This document shows, piece after piece, positions 10,147-19,975 of a DNA stretch of 64,000 nt. The translations under genes and the position numbers were made by a program. The stretch covers positions 639,744 through 703,743 of the forward strand of contig NZ_CP011941.1 of NCBI RefSeq assembly GCF_001040845.1. Reading direction: 5' to 3'. The stretch is from Synechococcus sp. WH 8020. GTDB lineage: Bacteria > Cyanobacteriota > Cyanobacteriia > PCC-6307 > Cyanobiaceae. The notes under the pieces are model-generated. The model was not told the DNA's origin. It did no database searches and saw only the letters and a program-made list of their open reading frames with translations. Position 1 is the first letter of the stretch. Each line of letters starts with the position of its first letter.

Positions 10147-10664
10147 TGAATTAGAGATTCAACCTGGATGTCGTCGGGAAGGCGTCCTCGTCCTTTTAAA
10201 TCTGTGAGTTCCACGATGAAGGCGCAACCAACGAGTTGACCGCCAGCCTGTTTGACCAAGTCTGCCGTGGCTGCGGCAGTCCCTCCTGTTGCTAAGAGAT
10301 CATCAACCACCAAAATCCTTGGCTGGTCTCTCATGGCGTCGGCATGAATTTCGAGACGATCAGTTCCGTATTCAAGGGCGTAATCAATTCCATACACCTT
10401 GCCGGGTAGTTTCCCTGGTTTGCGAACTGGAACGAACCCAAGTTTCTTATGCGTTGCCAAGCCCATTCCCACGATGAAACCCCTGGCTTCAATTCCCACA
10501 ATCAGGTCTGGCTTCAACGAATCGCACAGCACACCTAGGCGATCCATCACCTCGGCCCAGCCCAGGGGATCACGCAACATCGGGGAGATGTCTCGGAAGA
10601 GAATTCCTGGTTTTGGAAAGTCCGGAATCTCTCTAACCCACTGCTGCAACTGCGGTTTAGTCAT
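10137..10664 (-). CDS. apt: Adenine phosphoribosyltransferase
   Basis: 175 residues from the chosen start; an in-frame GTG at 10700 would add 12, but the shorter form matches the family length. It converts adenine and PRPP to AMP (purine salvage). The PRPP-binding loop [11 protein letters not shown] is clear (residues 119-129 from this start), as are FRDISP and VGIEARGF. It is monocistronic, convergent with the DUF2949 gene with a ten-base 3' overlap. Nothing unusual is seen. Confidence 0.96.
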   Translation of the reverse strand: MTKPQLQQWVREIPDFPKPGILFRDISPMLRDPLGWAEVMDRLGVLCDSLKPDLIVGIEARGFIVGMGLATHKKLGFVPVRKPGKLPGKVYGIDYALEYGTDRLEIHADAMRDQPRILVVDDLLATGGTAAATADLVKQAGGQLVGCAFIVELTDLKGRGRLPDDIQVESLIHYS

Positions 10665-10864
10665 GTGCTCAAAAATGCTCGAAAATTGTCTAGTGACCAC
10701 TCATTCCAAAAATTGAATTTCGAGGTCGTCAACGCCAATTATCCACCAACATAGAATGGCAGATCATGGAAAGTGAGAAGACATTGGTATCTTCAGCTGT
10801 GACTTGCTCTTCAAATCAAACAAATGTTAAAGTTTCGCATGAAAAGTTGGAAGTTTTGTAGATA

Positions 10865-12841
10865 GTGAAAAGTCGTTATCGTCCCGAGATTGATGGCCTA
10901 CGAGCTTTTGCTGTAGTTGCGGTCATTATCAATCATTTCAATAAGGATATCTTGCCAGGAGGATACCTAGGTGTAGACATTTTCTTCGTGATTTCTGGAT
11001 ATGTTATCACCTCATCTTTGTTTGGACGACCTAGTCATGGTTTTAAGGACTTCATAAGTGGATTTTATGAACGCAGGATTAAGAGATTGGTTCCAGCCCT
11101 TTCAGTTTTTGTACTGATCACAAGCATTATTATTTGTTTGTTCAATCCAGAGCCTCAGGACTCTCTTCAAACTGGACTAGCCTCACTATTTGGTTGGTCA
11201 AATTTTAGTCTCTTTTTTCAATCAACTGATTACTTTGCGTATTCAACCGAACTCAATGTCTTTACTCATACGTGGTCACTCGGTGTTGAAGAGCAGTTTT
11301 ACATCTTGTTTCCATTTTTGATTTGGTTTTCAGGCTTTGGGCGACAAACACAACATGGTTCTCGCAATTTATTTCTGTTAGTGGGATCATTGTCGATTGC
11401 GTCAGTGATTGGGTTTCTTTATTTATATTCCACTAATCAACCAGCGGCATATTTTTTGATGCCATCAAGATTCTGGGAGATGGCAGCAGGTTGTCTGATC
11501 TTTCTTGGATTCCAAAAACGGGCAGCCATCGAACGATTTCTTGAGAACGTGCCACCGTTTCTTGTGCTGGCATTGATTTTGGGTGTGATGTATTTACCGA
11601 TGTCATGGTCAGCAGGTTCAACTATCGCAGTAGTTGCACTTTCGTCAATTCTCCTTGCTTCCTTGAAGAAGCAGACAGCAGCATTCAAGGTCTTCACTCA
11701 TTCCAAGGTTGTATACATAGGTTTAATCTCATATTCTCTTTATCTGTGGCACTGGGGTGTGCTTTCCGTCAGTCGTTGGACAATTGGTATCCACTGGTGG
11801 TCAGTGCCAATCCAGGTCTCGCTGATGTTTGGTTTAGCGGTTGCTTCATATCGATGGGTTGAAACACCATTTCGTAATGCCAAATGGTTTGGTAATCGTT
11901 TGTACACGATACTGTCTGGTGGAGCAATTCTTTTGGCTTCATCACTGGTAATCTTGTCTGTGAAAAACTCAATATTCTCTTATTTGTATTTGAAGTCTGA
12001 GGATTTTGAACGTTTGCAATCTCAAGATAAAGAAGTTCATGTTTCCCTTGGTAAATGTATTGCTCATAAGGGGTTAAGTGCTGATGATGTGAATTTGATC
12101 TTTGAAAGTTGCAAGAGTTCAAGCTTTCGTGAATTTCCTGATCAAGCAACATTAGCTTTTGTGGGCGACAGTCATGCGTTGAATTTATTTAAGGGCAGTA
12201 ATATATTTCCTTCTAATGGCTTTCGTCTGATTAGCTATTTTCATGCAGGATGCCCATTTCCTTATCCAAGGTATGGTATAAAAAATTCACGTTGTGGTGA
12301 TTTTCTTGAAAATGCACAGCGCTCTCTTATGTTTGATTTGGGTTCTGGTGATTATATTGTTGTTTTCAATTATCATTTAAGTCATCTAGGTGGGAATCAG
12401 TTTGGGGATGTAAGGCATAATTTGTTTGACGACAAAAATAACCTTACGGATTCATTTGAGGCTAAGTTTCAAATTTTCTCCACTTCGCTCAAGGAATTTG
12501 CTGCTATTGCCGCGTCCAAGGGAATTACTATTTTTCTTGTGGGAAGCCCTCACAGGCTGATTGGGTATGATCCGAGGATCTCAAAGCAGCAGCTTGGAAT
12601 TAATTTTGGATCTGTGGCAAATATAAAAGTTCAAGAACTATATGCAAAAAAGTTGAATAAAAAATTCAAATCATTCACTGGTACTGTCGATAATATTGTT
12701 TTTGTTGATCCATTGGAGCCTTTGAGCAATTGCTCTTCTTCGCTTGCTAGCTTCTCTCTGTGCTACATGGACTCCGACCATTTGTCTTATTCGAGTGCTG
12801 CTAAGATTAATAATGTTATTTACGATCAAATTGCTAAATAG
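10865..12841 (+). CDS. Acyltransferase 3 / SGNH fusion protein (O-acetylation of surface polysaccharide)
   Basis: 658 residues. The N-terminal half is an acyltransferase-3 membrane domain with the start motif YRPEIDGLRAFAV, VDIFFVISG and about ten hydrophobic helices. The C-terminal half is a soluble SGNH domain with GDSH at residues 434-437 and the distal catalytic DSDH at 636-639. This OafA/YrhL-type build transfers acyl groups, usually acetyl, to lipopolysaccharide or other glycans at the outer surface. It starts at GTG 10865. The gene is clearly more AT-rich than its neighbours, has no operon partner, and is followed by 1.1 kb without a gene, which together suggest horizontal acquisition. 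Confidence 0.92.
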   Translation: MKSRYRPEIDGLRAFAVVAVIINHFNKDILPGGYLGVDIFFVISGYVITSSLFGRPSHGFKDFISGFYERRIKRLVPALSVFVLITSIIICLFNPEPQDSLQTGLASLFGWSNFSLFFQSTDYFAYSTELNVFTHTWSLGVEEQFYILFPFLIWFSGFGRQTQHGSRNLFLLVGSLSIASVIGFLYLYSTNQPAAYFLMPSRFWEMAAGCLIFLGFQKRAAIERFLENVPPFLVLALILGVMYLPMSWSAGSTIAVVALSSILLASLKKQTAAFKVFTHSKVVYIGLISYSLYLWHWGVLSVSRWTIGIHWWSVPIQVSLMFGLAVASYRWVETPFRNAKWFGNRLYTILSGGAILLASSLVILSVKNSIFSYLYLKSEDFERLQSQDKEVHVSLGKCIAHKGLSADDVNLIFESCKSSSFREFPDQATLAFVGDSHALNLFKGSNIFPSNGFRLISYFHAGCPFPYPRYGIKNSRCGDFLENAQRSLMFDLGSGDYIVVFNYHLSHLGGNQFGDVRHNLFDDKNNLTDSFEAKFQIFSTSLKEFAAIAASKGITIFLVGSPHRLIGYDPRISKQQLGINFGSVANIKVQELYAKKLNKKFKSFTGTVDNIVFVDPLEPLSNCSSSLASFSLCYMDSDHLSYSSAAKINNVIYDQIAK

Positions 12842-13950
12842 TATTAAAATCGTTGCTGCTTTGAAGGCCTGTTTCTTTTTTGATGGTTATCTTTTTCTTT
12901 TTGGATTCTGTTTCGTGGGTAATCTGTAGATGATTTCTATTTCGCTTCTTGGTTATGTGAAATTCCCGTGTGTTCTATGCTCTTTCAGTTTATTTGTTTT
13001 GTCTAGAAGCGTGACTTTTTGACCTATTCGATTTTTGGCCTCTCCTTGGAGTGAGTTTCTGGCGGAGGTTTTCTCAGTCTTGAATATTGATTATTGCTGT
13101 TGGTTGTATTTGAATGCTTTAGGTGCGCCTTCTGACGTCTTTTGCTTGTTGAGGTTTTCGTATCAGCCTCAGCTTGTTGGCTTTTGATTGTTGTTAAATC
13201 GCATTGTAGAGTTTTACGAAACGCTTTGAATATTTTCCTGTCAACGAATTGTTCAAAAATCCTGTTCAATTTTTTGGCTAAGCCTAGTGTTTGAGTTTTT
13301 CCAGGCTGTGCCTAAAGTTCCGTTCTGCTAAGGATTTTGCATCCTCAGATTCACTCTAACGTCACAATGAAGATCCGTGGACGCATGCCTGTAAGACTTG
13401 AACCTCATCATCGCAGATATGGCTAGGGATCCTCTTGAGTTGTGTTGCCCCCTCCGCAGCGTGTGGTTGCTGATCCGCTCTGATTCATTCCTCAGACTCA
13501 TGAAACGATTTGAATTCGAGTTTAGATCTAAGTTTTTTAGCTTCTCTAAACCATCTTTTGGCTCGACTGTCAGTGGAAAGTTTGTTGGCATGGTTTGCCT
13601 ATGACATTCATTTTTTTCTGATTGATGGGTGGTGATATTCCACGTTTTTAATTGTTTATCTGTGCCTCAATCCGGCAATGCGTGCTTCGTCTTATGCGTC
13701 ACAATCCCCTGCTGTTGTCTCCCTCAGTTCTTGCTTGGCCCAGATCTTGTGTCAATTTCAGCTGTAGCCACCTTTCCCTTGAAAGAATTGTTTAAAGCCT
13801 TAGGGTTAGTTGTCTAGATAAGGTCAATCATTGTTGGTTGCTAACGAGCAGGCTGCTTTCCGCCTTCCATGCTCGTGTGTTAGCACTGCAGCCATCCTTG
13901 TTTTGATTGAAGTCGAAGCGGTATGACTCGAGTCGGTACGCCACCAAGCC
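12842..13950. other. Long AT-rich intergenic region, no supported gene
   Basis: 1.1 kb of T-rich sequence on the + strand, similar in composition to the acyltransferase gene before it. Only short ORFs without recognisable motifs occur on either strand. No tRNA, no clear rho-independent terminator and no repeat were found. It may be decayed DNA belonging to the transferred acyltransferase segment. Confidence 0.5.
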
Positions 13951-14508
13951 ATGACTGAAGCAACGGTCACTCCTCCCCAAGACGCGTCTTTGCCAACTGT
14001 TGTGTTGGGTCGTCGTGGGATGGAGCGCCTCGATCTCCTTTTGCTCACTGTGGAGTCCTTGGATTTCAATGGTGGTGAGGCGATGCTTTGGGCTACCCAA
14101 CAACTCGGCTTCGAAACTCTTTTCCCTAATCGAGTGGAGCTTTGGAAGCGTCGATGCCATAACCCGCTTCGACGCTCCACCCGTCGTGGAAGACTTGGAT
14201 CGGCAGAAACAGAGGCTCTAATCAGGCTGCTCTGCGCTATGGCTGATCGGCTTTATCCGATGCTTCACCAACTTCTGTCGAGTCGTGAACCCGCTGACCT
14301 CAGTAAACAGCGCTGGGCCTTGGTTGACCAACGCTTGAGTGAGTTGATTGCTGAGCGTTTCAATCTTCGGAGGGGTGCAGTGCAACGCTTGCTCAGTACT
14401 GATCATTCTGCGTCGATACAACGGCAACTTGTTTTGACCCTGGCTCTGGCTGCAGGTCCCGGTGGGGTTGATCGCCTTCGCGCCAGTCTTCTCGACCCAA
14501 CACCCTGA
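13951..14508 (+). CDS. DUF3038-family protein
   Basis: 185 residues, soluble, mostly helical, with conserved-looking blocks VVLGRRGMERLDLLLLTVE and IAERFNLRRGAVQRLL. The family is found in cyanobacteria and is habitually encoded next to a DUF4335 gene, as here: the TGATG overlap of stop and start at 14506-14510 indicates translational coupling. The function is unknown. The pairing supports a joint role, perhaps as subunits of one complex, which is inference. Confidence 0.85.
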   Translation: MTEATVTPPQDASLPTVVLGRRGMERLDLLLLTVESLDFNGGEAMLWATQQLGFETLFPNRVELWKRRCHNPLRRSTRRGRLGSAETEALIRLLCAMADRLYPMLHQLLSSREPADLSKQRWALVDQRLSELIAERFNLRRGAVQRLLSTDHSASIQRQLVLTLALAAGPGGVDRLRASLLDPTP

Positions 14509-15152
14509 TGACTTCGATGCTCAAACTCTCCTATCGCTACGACCAAACGGCGGCCAGATTAGAGGTGGATGGACTTCCTGACTTTTCGTCTGGGCATGGC
14601 GAAGGCGTGATTGGGATTCTGTCTGCTTGGCGTCTTCAATTGGTCGGTGCTCCTGAACTTGAGGGGAAACGCGATCACCTCGAAGCCTTGATGGCTGTTG
14701 TGTTCCCCTATTCACGTCATCAAATCTCAGGGGTTTCGAGGCCCGAAGGCTGGTCTCACCACCCAGTGAGCATTCGTCCTGTGGATGGTAGGCATCAGTT
14801 GGAACTGACGAGCAGTCAGCCCGACGTTCCACCTTTGACAATCCAATTGGATGATGCTGATCTCGCCGATCTTTTGCGCTGCCTCGATGCCCTTCGTTCC
14901 GACAATCGCGTCTCCATCTCCTGGCCTGAGATCATCAATCACCCCTTGAGTCGTCGTGAATTGGTCGAGCGGGTTCCCTTGGTTCATCGTTTAGCTGCGC
15001 CTGTGTTTGGTGGTGTTGCACTGGTCGTGGTGGGACTCATGGCCATGGTGGTTCCATTGCCTACCCAGGAGACCAAGGCTCCGATTGATTCCGTAGAGGC
15101 CCCTAGCCCAGACCCGGTTAGCGATTCTTCACAAGCTGATCCATCCCGTTGA
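14508..15152 (+). CDS. DUF4335-family protein with C-terminal membrane helix
   Basis: 214 residues. A soluble N-terminal region (about 1-155) begins with LKLSYRYDQTAARLEVDG, followed by one membrane helix near residues 164-183 (FGGVALVVVGLMAMVV) and a Pro/Ser-rich tail. This build is typical of the DUF4335 family of cyanobacteria. Its start overlaps the DUF3038 stop by one base, so the two are translated together. The function is unknown; a membrane anchor for the DUF3038 partner is a reasonable guess. Confidence 0.83.
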   Translation: MTSMLKLSYRYDQTAARLEVDGLPDFSSGHGEGVIGILSAWRLQLVGAPELEGKRDHLEALMAVVFPYSRHQISGVSRPEGWSHHPVSIRPVDGRHQLELTSSQPDVPPLTIQLDDADLADLLRCLDALRSDNRVSISWPEIINHPLSRRELVERVPLVHRLAAPVFGGVALVVVGLMAMVVPLPTQETKAPIDSVEAPSPDPVSDSSQADPSR

Positions 15153-15200
15153 GCTTCTCGCGGTTGTCGCCCATATATTGGCTTCGATTGCCTGACTTCA

Positions 15201-15446
15201 ATGACCTCTAGTTGGTCCGATCTGAGACGTCGTGTCGCAAGGATTGGAGCCTCCTTGGATGTTGTTGTACGCAGTGATCCAGAGGTTTGTGGCTTGAGTG
15301 GCTCTGATTATCAACTCACTCTTCATCACAGCGGTTATGGAGATTGCACGGTTGGCGATCTCAGTTTGATCGACTGCCCCAATGAGCTGGTTCTGATTGA
15401 ATTTGAACGCTGGATGCGTCGCGCGAATCTTTCGTTAGTGACATGA
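15201..15446 (+). CDS. Small hypothetical protein in the DUF3038/DUF4335 operon
   Basis: 81 residues, soluble, with no recognised domain. The middle is acidic with three cysteines (VCGLSG, GDCTVGD, DCPNEL). It lies 48 bases after the DUF4335 gene and its stop overlaps the next start as ATGA (15443-15446), so it is embedded in the operon, which supports it being real. No function can be assigned. Confidence 0.65.
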   Translation: MTSSWSDLRRRVARIGASLDVVVRSDPEVCGLSGSDYQLTLHHSGYGDCTVGDLSLIDCPNELVLIEFERWMRRANLSLVT

Positions 15447-15892
15447 CTTCGAAAAACATTCCCCGTTTGCCTCGTACTCAGAGAGAACGTCGCGTGTTTA
15501 GCCAACGCAAACGACCGTCGAAGCGTTTGCCCGTTTGGAGGATGTTGCTTGAGTCAGTCCTTCTGTTACTGCTTGGGAGCGGCCTGCTCGCTGGCTTGAG
15601 TTGGTTACCGACACAGGTCGATGCACTCGTTGTTGTGAGTGAAGCGATTGCTGATTTAATTCGCGGCCTCAGTCAATTATTGGAAGCGTTTCTTGGTTTG
15701 TCGGCAGTGATCCTGATTGCGGCACTACTGCTTTTGGGTCTGCTGGCGTTGATTTCAGGGTTGATTCGATTCGTAAGAACGCTTGTTGTCGTTTTCAAAT
15801 CATCAGCCCGTCGACAAGCGCTTCAATCGCCCAATGCTCCGACACGAAGCTCTCGTTCGGCTCGCCGCCGCCGGCTGAGAAGATCCCGCTAA
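15443..15892 (+). CDS. Small two-helix membrane protein
   Basis: 149 residues. A basic N-terminus (RTQRERRVFSQRKRPSKR) is followed by two hydrophobic segments near residues 33-52 and 82-112 and a strongly basic tail (SARRRRLRRSR). The start overlaps the previous stop by four bases (ATGA), showing translational coupling. Basic ends with two helices suggest a membrane protein with both termini in the cytoplasm. No family is recognised. Confidence 0.7.
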   Translation: MTSKNIPRLPRTQRERRVFSQRKRPSKRLPVWRMLLESVLLLLLGSGLLAGLSWLPTQVDALVVVSEAIADLIRGLSQLLEAFLGLSAVILIAALLLLGLLALISGLIRFVRTLVVVFKSSARRQALQSPNAPTRSSRSARRRRLRRSR

Positions 15893-15904
15893 TTCAGGCG
15901 TTGT

Positions 15905-16363
15905 TCAACGTGATCTTGTTCGTGGAGCGAGTGAACGCTGCATCATCCAAAGTTCATTCAAGGTCAGGCCGCCGTCCCCATTGCGGTCCAAGCTTTCGAA
16001 ATTGCGCTGAAGCCAAGGAAGGGATCCCACCTCTTTGCGATCTAATCGGCCATCCACATTCCGATCGGCTTGTTGAAAGCGTTTTTGTAATCGCAGCCCG
16101 CTTGGGTGGGTTGCTGACGGTCTGATGTCTTCGATTAACAAATAGGTTCGGGTTGGATGGCGTTGCAGTCGTCGTTTGAGGTAAGGCTGGTCACTAACTT
16201 CTTTGATCTCTAAACGTCCATCACGATTGGAATCCATCCGAACAAATAACGCTTCCATCCTGGTGCCGTAATGGCGCACAGGATTCGCTTGCACACTTTG
16301 GTCTGGCAGCAGGAGACCAGCTCCCAGTGCAATGAGTGTGAAAGTGACCCATTTCTCCATCAC
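15905..16363 (-). CDS. Secreted EF-hand calcium-binding protein
   Basis: 152 residues. The N-terminus is a signal peptide (WVTFTLIALGAGLLL, cleavage likely after SVQA near residue 26). Three canonical EF-hand loops follow: DSNRDGRLEIKE near residue 44, DRNVDGRLDRKE near 100 and DRNGDGGLTLNE near 126. It is therefore probably a periplasmic calcium-binding or calcium-sensing protein; partners are unknown. It is convergent with the upstream operon, 12 bases between the ends, and transcribed alone. Start ATG 16363 or the adjacent ATG 16360. Confidence 0.85.
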   Translation of the reverse strand: MMEKWVTFTLIALGAGLLLPDQSVQANPVRHYGTRMEALFVRMDSNRDGRLEIKEVSDQPYLKRRLQRHPTRTYLLIEDIRPSATHPSGLRLQKRFQQADRNVDGRLDRKEVGSLPWLQRNFESLDRNGDGGLTLNELWMMQRSLAPRTRSR

Positions 16364-16532
16364 AGAAGACTATGGAGTGTGATCGGTCAAGAGATGTCTG
16401 AGTGATGACAGATCGTCAATTAACTGTGACATGGTCCGCCTCAGCGAGACAGTTGGCTGGATGCTCCATACGATCGGAGCATTCAACTGATGTGGCGACA
16501 GTGGTGATCAGTTCTCTGATGATTTGGTTGGT

Positions 16533-17300
16533 ATGGCGATGACCCAGCCTTCCTCCACGGCTTCGACCTCCCCCGCAAAAAAAGTCTCGATGATTTGGGT
16601 CGTGGACGACGACCCGGAGCTCCGTCAAATGGTGGGCACCTACTTGATTGATCAGGGGTATGACGTTCGTTGTCTGAGTGATGTCAAGCAGCTTGAGGCA
16701 AGGCTTGAATTTCAACGCCCCGACTTGATCGTGCTCGACCTGATGATGCCTGGCGATGATGGTTTAACAGCCTTACGGCGCTTGCGAGATGCCGGAGATG
16801 ATCTACCCGTGGTCATGTTGACGGCTAGAGGAGATGGAGTTGACCGGATTATTGGCTTAGAGCAAGGAGCGGATGACTATCTCGCGAAGCCGTTTCTTCC
16901 CCGAGAGTTGTCAGCACGCATCGAAGCAGTGCTGAGAAGACGTAGCTCGATTCCTGCGGGCACTCCCCTTGCTGAAGGGGGTGATGTGACTTTTGGAGAG
17001 AATCAATTCGATCTGTCTGCCAGAACTCTGTTTCGCAACGGGACGCCTGTTGTTATTACGAGTGGTGAGTTCAGCTTGTTAGCAGCCTTCGTGCAGCACC
17101 CCCATCGGCCTCTATCAAGAGAAAGACTCATCGAGCTGGCTCGTGGACCAGGGTCTGATACGGACAGTCGCAGCATGGACGTGCAAGTTTCGCGGGTGCG
17201 CAAACTGGTCGAACCGGATCCTGCGCGTCCTCGCTACATCCAAACGGTCTGGGGATATGGCTATGTCTTTGTTCCTGATGGACAACCTCGTTCGCGTTGA
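16533..17300 (+). CDS. OmpR-family response regulator, partner of the downstream kinase
   Basis: 255 residues from ATG 16533; a TTG at 16524 is also in frame. The receiver is canonical: VVDDDPE acidic cluster near 24-28, phospho-acceptor Asp69 (IVLDLMMPG), LTAR, and Lys119 in YLAKPF. The C-terminal winged helix ends in VWGYGYVF. It is followed after nine bases by a histidine kinase gene, so the two form a two-component system of the OmpR/EnvZ type. The regulated genes and the signal are not evident; the following ppk2 gene is a possible target or partner. Confidence 0.94.
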   Translation: MAMTQPSSTASTSPAKKVSMIWVVDDDPELRQMVGTYLIDQGYDVRCLSDVKQLEARLEFQRPDLIVLDLMMPGDDGLTALRRLRDAGDDLPVVMLTARGDGVDRIIGLEQGADDYLAKPFLPRELSARIEAVLRRRSSIPAGTPLAEGGDVTFGENQFDLSARTLFRNGTPVVITSGEFSLLAAFVQHPHRPLSRERLIELARGPGSDTDSRSMDVQVSRVRKLVEPDPARPRYIQTVWGYGYVFVPDGQPRSR

Positions 17301-17309
17301 GGGTCTGGA

Positions 17310-18653
17310 ATGACCCCAAGGGTGTGGCAAGTTCGACTGAGATCCCTATTCGGTTGGAGTGGCCTTGCTCTTGGCAGTTGGGCGTTTTGCTTACTGGTTT
17401 TACAGGTCTTGTTTGGACAGCAGCTCGAGCAATTACAGACGGTGCAGCTCGGCCGTGATCTGGCGCTCAATGTCAGGCTCACGGAGTTGGCGCTAGAGCG
17501 CTACCCCCCCCATCTCGTCACTGAACTCACCGGTCTAGATCTCACTGTTGCGATTCACCCCAAGCAAGATCAAAAGGGTCCTTCAGCAGGATTTCAACGC
17601 CAGGCGAACGCCCTTCAGACCCAGCTTTGTGAACGGCTCTCCCATTGTCCGATGGTGGTAGCGGATCGCGATCAGGAGGGCGAACGCGGAATTTGGATTG
17701 AGCTGATTTCGCCGCTAGAACCGATTTGGTTGCGCGTAAATGTTCGTGCACCGATGAGCTGGCCGCCCGAACCCACCCTGTTGGGGTTATCCCTGGTGGG
17801 GGCGGGCATGATTTGTGGCGGCCTGTTTCTGCTTGTGGAGGTTGAGGCCCCTTTACGTGGATTGGAAAAAGCCTTGTCCAGGGTTGGGGATGGAATCGAT
17901 CCTGACGCTGTTCCTGCTCGTGGTGCTCCGGAGGTTCAGCGCCTGACACGCCGTTTCAATGCCATGGTGCAACGTTTGGCGGCCAATCGGAACGAGAGAG
18001 CCACCATGCTCGCTGGAATCGCCCATGACTTACGGGCACCTATCACGCGGCTGCAGTTTCGTTTGTCCATGCCTCAACTCAGCGCAAAAGAACGCGAGCG
18101 TTGCGCCAATGATTTGCAGTCTCTGGAACGCATCACAGGTCAGTTTTTGCTGTTCGCCGGTGGTGGTGATGAAGAACTCTCTGTGCCCGTGCCCTTGGAT
18201 CAGTTGCTGGCTGAGGTGGCGAGCAGTCATCCAGCTGATCAATTGCAGCTTGAGTTGGACAACGTTGAGGTCATGGTGAAGCCCGTTGCCCTGAGTCGTG
18301 CTGTTGCCAACTTGATTGACAACGCGTTCACCTATGGACAGGCCCCTGTGGTGTTGCGTTTGCTGCGCACTGCCGATCAATGTTCGATAGAAGTTTGGGA
18401 TCAGGGTGAAGGCATGCCCCAGCGTCAGTGGGAGCAGGCTCTGCAACCGTTTCACCGCCTCGACTCATCGCGAGGAGGAGAGGGCCACTGTGGATTGGGA
18501 TTGGCCATTGTGGTGCATGTGGCGCGTCTCCACGGTGGCCATCTCAATTGCTGTTATGCCGAGGGTTTGAGTGATCTGAAGGGTCCAGGTCGCTTTGCTA
18601 TTCGGTTGTCATTGCCGATGGAGCTCTTGGTGGAGAACGTTGCGAAAAGCTGA
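17310..18653 (+). CDS. Sensor histidine kinase, EnvZ-like
   Basis: 447 residues. Membrane helix 1 is about residues 18-37 and helix 2 about 157-177, enclosing a periplasmic region of about 120 residues with little similarity to known sensors. A HAMP-like segment leads to the phospho-acceptor H239 in GIAHDLRAPITRL. The ATPase domain has the N box ANLIDNAFTYG, G1 DQGEGMP and G2 GHCGLGLAI. It is encoded directly after its response regulator, and its stop overlaps an ATG of the ppk2 frame (TGATG). Neighbouring ppk2 makes a phosphate or stress signal conceivable, but that is only context. Confidence 0.93.
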   Translation: MTPRVWQVRLRSLFGWSGLALGSWAFCLLVLQVLFGQQLEQLQTVQLGRDLALNVRLTELALERYPPHLVTELTGLDLTVAIHPKQDQKGPSAGFQRQANALQTQLCERLSHCPMVVADRDQEGERGIWIELISPLEPIWLRVNVRAPMSWPPEPTLLGLSLVGAGMICGGLFLLVEVEAPLRGLEKALSRVGDGIDPDAVPARGAPEVQRLTRRFNAMVQRLAANRNERATMLAGIAHDLRAPITRLQFRLSMPQLSAKERERCANDLQSLERITGQFLLFAGGGDEELSVPVPLDQLLAEVASSHPADQLQLELDNVEVMVKPVALSRAVANLIDNAFTYGQAPVVLRLLRTADQCSIEVWDQGEGMPQRQWEQALQPFHRLDSSRGGEGHCGLGLAIVVHVARLHGGHLNCCYAEGLSDLKGPGRFAIRLSLPMELLVENVAKS

Positions 18654-18712
18654 TGTTCTGCCCTTTTTTTGGATTTGCGAGGCACCAATGGAATGTTGCT
18701 GATCCCTTTGTC

Positions 18713-19678
18713 ATGGGCCACAAGGAGAACAAAAAATCAAAACACAGCGGCAAAAGCAAAGAATCAGACCTACCCACTTCGTCGAAACCCGTACCTGATG
18801 CACTGATGCATGAGCTTGATGGCAGCCATCCCAACAGCGTGGCCTGGGCTGAACAGGATGGGGATGGACTTGAGCGGCCAAGTCACCATGGTGAACGACT
18901 CAAGAAAAAGATCTATGAGTCAGAACTGGAAAAGCTCCAGTCTCAACTCGTCAAAATGCAGTATTGGATCAAAGAAACGGGCTTTCGCATGATCATCCTG
19001 TTTGAGGGACGGGATGCAGCTGGCAAAGGTGGCACGATTAAACGCTTGACGGAGCCTTTAAATCCTCGCGGGGCAAGAGTTGTTGCTTTGGGGACCCCTT
19101 CTGATCGTCAAAAAACGCAGTGGTATTTCCAGCGTTATGTGGAACATTTCCCTGCTGCAGGCGAAATTGTTGTATTTGACCGTAGCTGGTATAACCGTGC
19201 TGGTGTGGAGAGAGTGATGGGGTTTTGTACCCCTCATGAGGTTGAGTCTTTCCTCGAGGATTGCCCTCAGTTCGAGCGAATGTTGGTTCGTAGTGGCGTG
19301 TTGTTATTGAAGTATTGGTTCTCAGTTAGTGATACAGAACAAGAAACCCGTTTTCAATCACGCATCGATGACCCCACCCGCCGCTGGAAGCTCAGTCCAA
19401 TGGATCTTGAAGCACGCAATCGTTGGGTTGAGTTTTCTGAGGCAAAGGATGTGATGTTCGCAAGCACGAATATTCCTGAAGCACCATGGTTCTCGGTAGA
19501 AGCCGATGATAAGAGGCGAGCTCGTCTTAATTGTTTAAGGCATGTACTCAGCAAAGTGCCATGGGAAGATATGACTCCTCCAGCCATTGACCTACCACCT
19601 AGGCCAAAACAGGGCTCTTACAAGAGGCCCCCCATGAATGAACAGTTTTTTGTTCCCAATCACTATCCATACGAATAA
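18713..19678 (+). CDS. ppk2: Polyphosphate kinase 2 family protein
   Basis: 321 residues from ATG 18713; ATG 18653, which overlaps the kinase stop, would add 20 residues unlike the family. After a Lys/Ser-rich N-terminal extension (about 60 residues) comes a single PPK2 domain: Walker A EGRDAAGKGGT near residue 98, the lid region GTPSDRQKTQWYFQRY, and Walker B with FDRSWYNRAGVE. Such one-domain enzymes use polyphosphate to phosphorylate nucleoside diphosphates or monophosphates. The C-terminal LPPRPKQGSYKRPP is typical. It follows a two-component system closely and may share its transcript. Confidence 0.93.
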   Translation: MGHKENKKSKHSGKSKESDLPTSSKPVPDALMHELDGSHPNSVAWAEQDGDGLERPSHHGERLKKKIYESELEKLQSQLVKMQYWIKETGFRMIILFEGRDAAGKGGTIKRLTEPLNPRGARVVALGTPSDRQKTQWYFQRYVEHFPAAGEIVVFDRSWYNRAGVERVMGFCTPHEVESFLEDCPQFERMLVRSGVLLLKYWFSVSDTEQETRFQSRIDDPTRRWKLSPMDLEARNRWVEFSEAKDVMFASTNIPEAPWFSVEADDKRRARLNCLRHVLSKVPWEDMTPPAIDLPPRPKQGSYKRPPMNEQFFVPNHYPYE

Positions 19679-19708
19679 TCAACTGACGCTATTGTTTTAG
19701 TTCTCATA

Positions 19709-19737
19709 AGTCCTGACGACTCTCCCTCGCTAGGACT
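19709..19737. repeat. Strong hairpin downstream of ppk2
   Basis: Bases 19709-19719 (agtcctgacga) pair with 19727-19737 (tcgctaggact), eleven positions with one G-T pair and one mismatch, around a seven-base loop. It lies 31 bases after the ppk2 stop but is not followed by a T run on either strand, so it may be a transcript-stabilising or rho-dependent end structure rather than a simple terminator. Apart from this and the heptamer pair at 19976 nothing was seen in the 334-base gap. Confidence 0.45.
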
Positions 19738-19975
19738 CCTTGAGTTCGTGATGGTTTCTCTTTTGAAAGGCCCTCTGTAAGACCTGACTATTCTTTTATA
19801 CGTGGGAGGAACGATCTCCTTCTGACTCCTTCGCACGTCTCCTGGTAGCCATCAGCGCACGACCCGGAAGGCACTTTTGAGCAGGATTAGCTGATTACGA
19901 TCTCATTTCTAATGCCATCTGTGTTCAGCACCAAACGATGACAATCCGCAGCATTGGCTCCACTGACTATAAAAA

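Noticed and set aside
13024-13817. Several ORFs of 60-90 codons in the gap after the acyltransferase gene
   Set aside because: No motif, no operon context, overlapping on opposite strands, and residue content typical of T-rich non-coding DNA.
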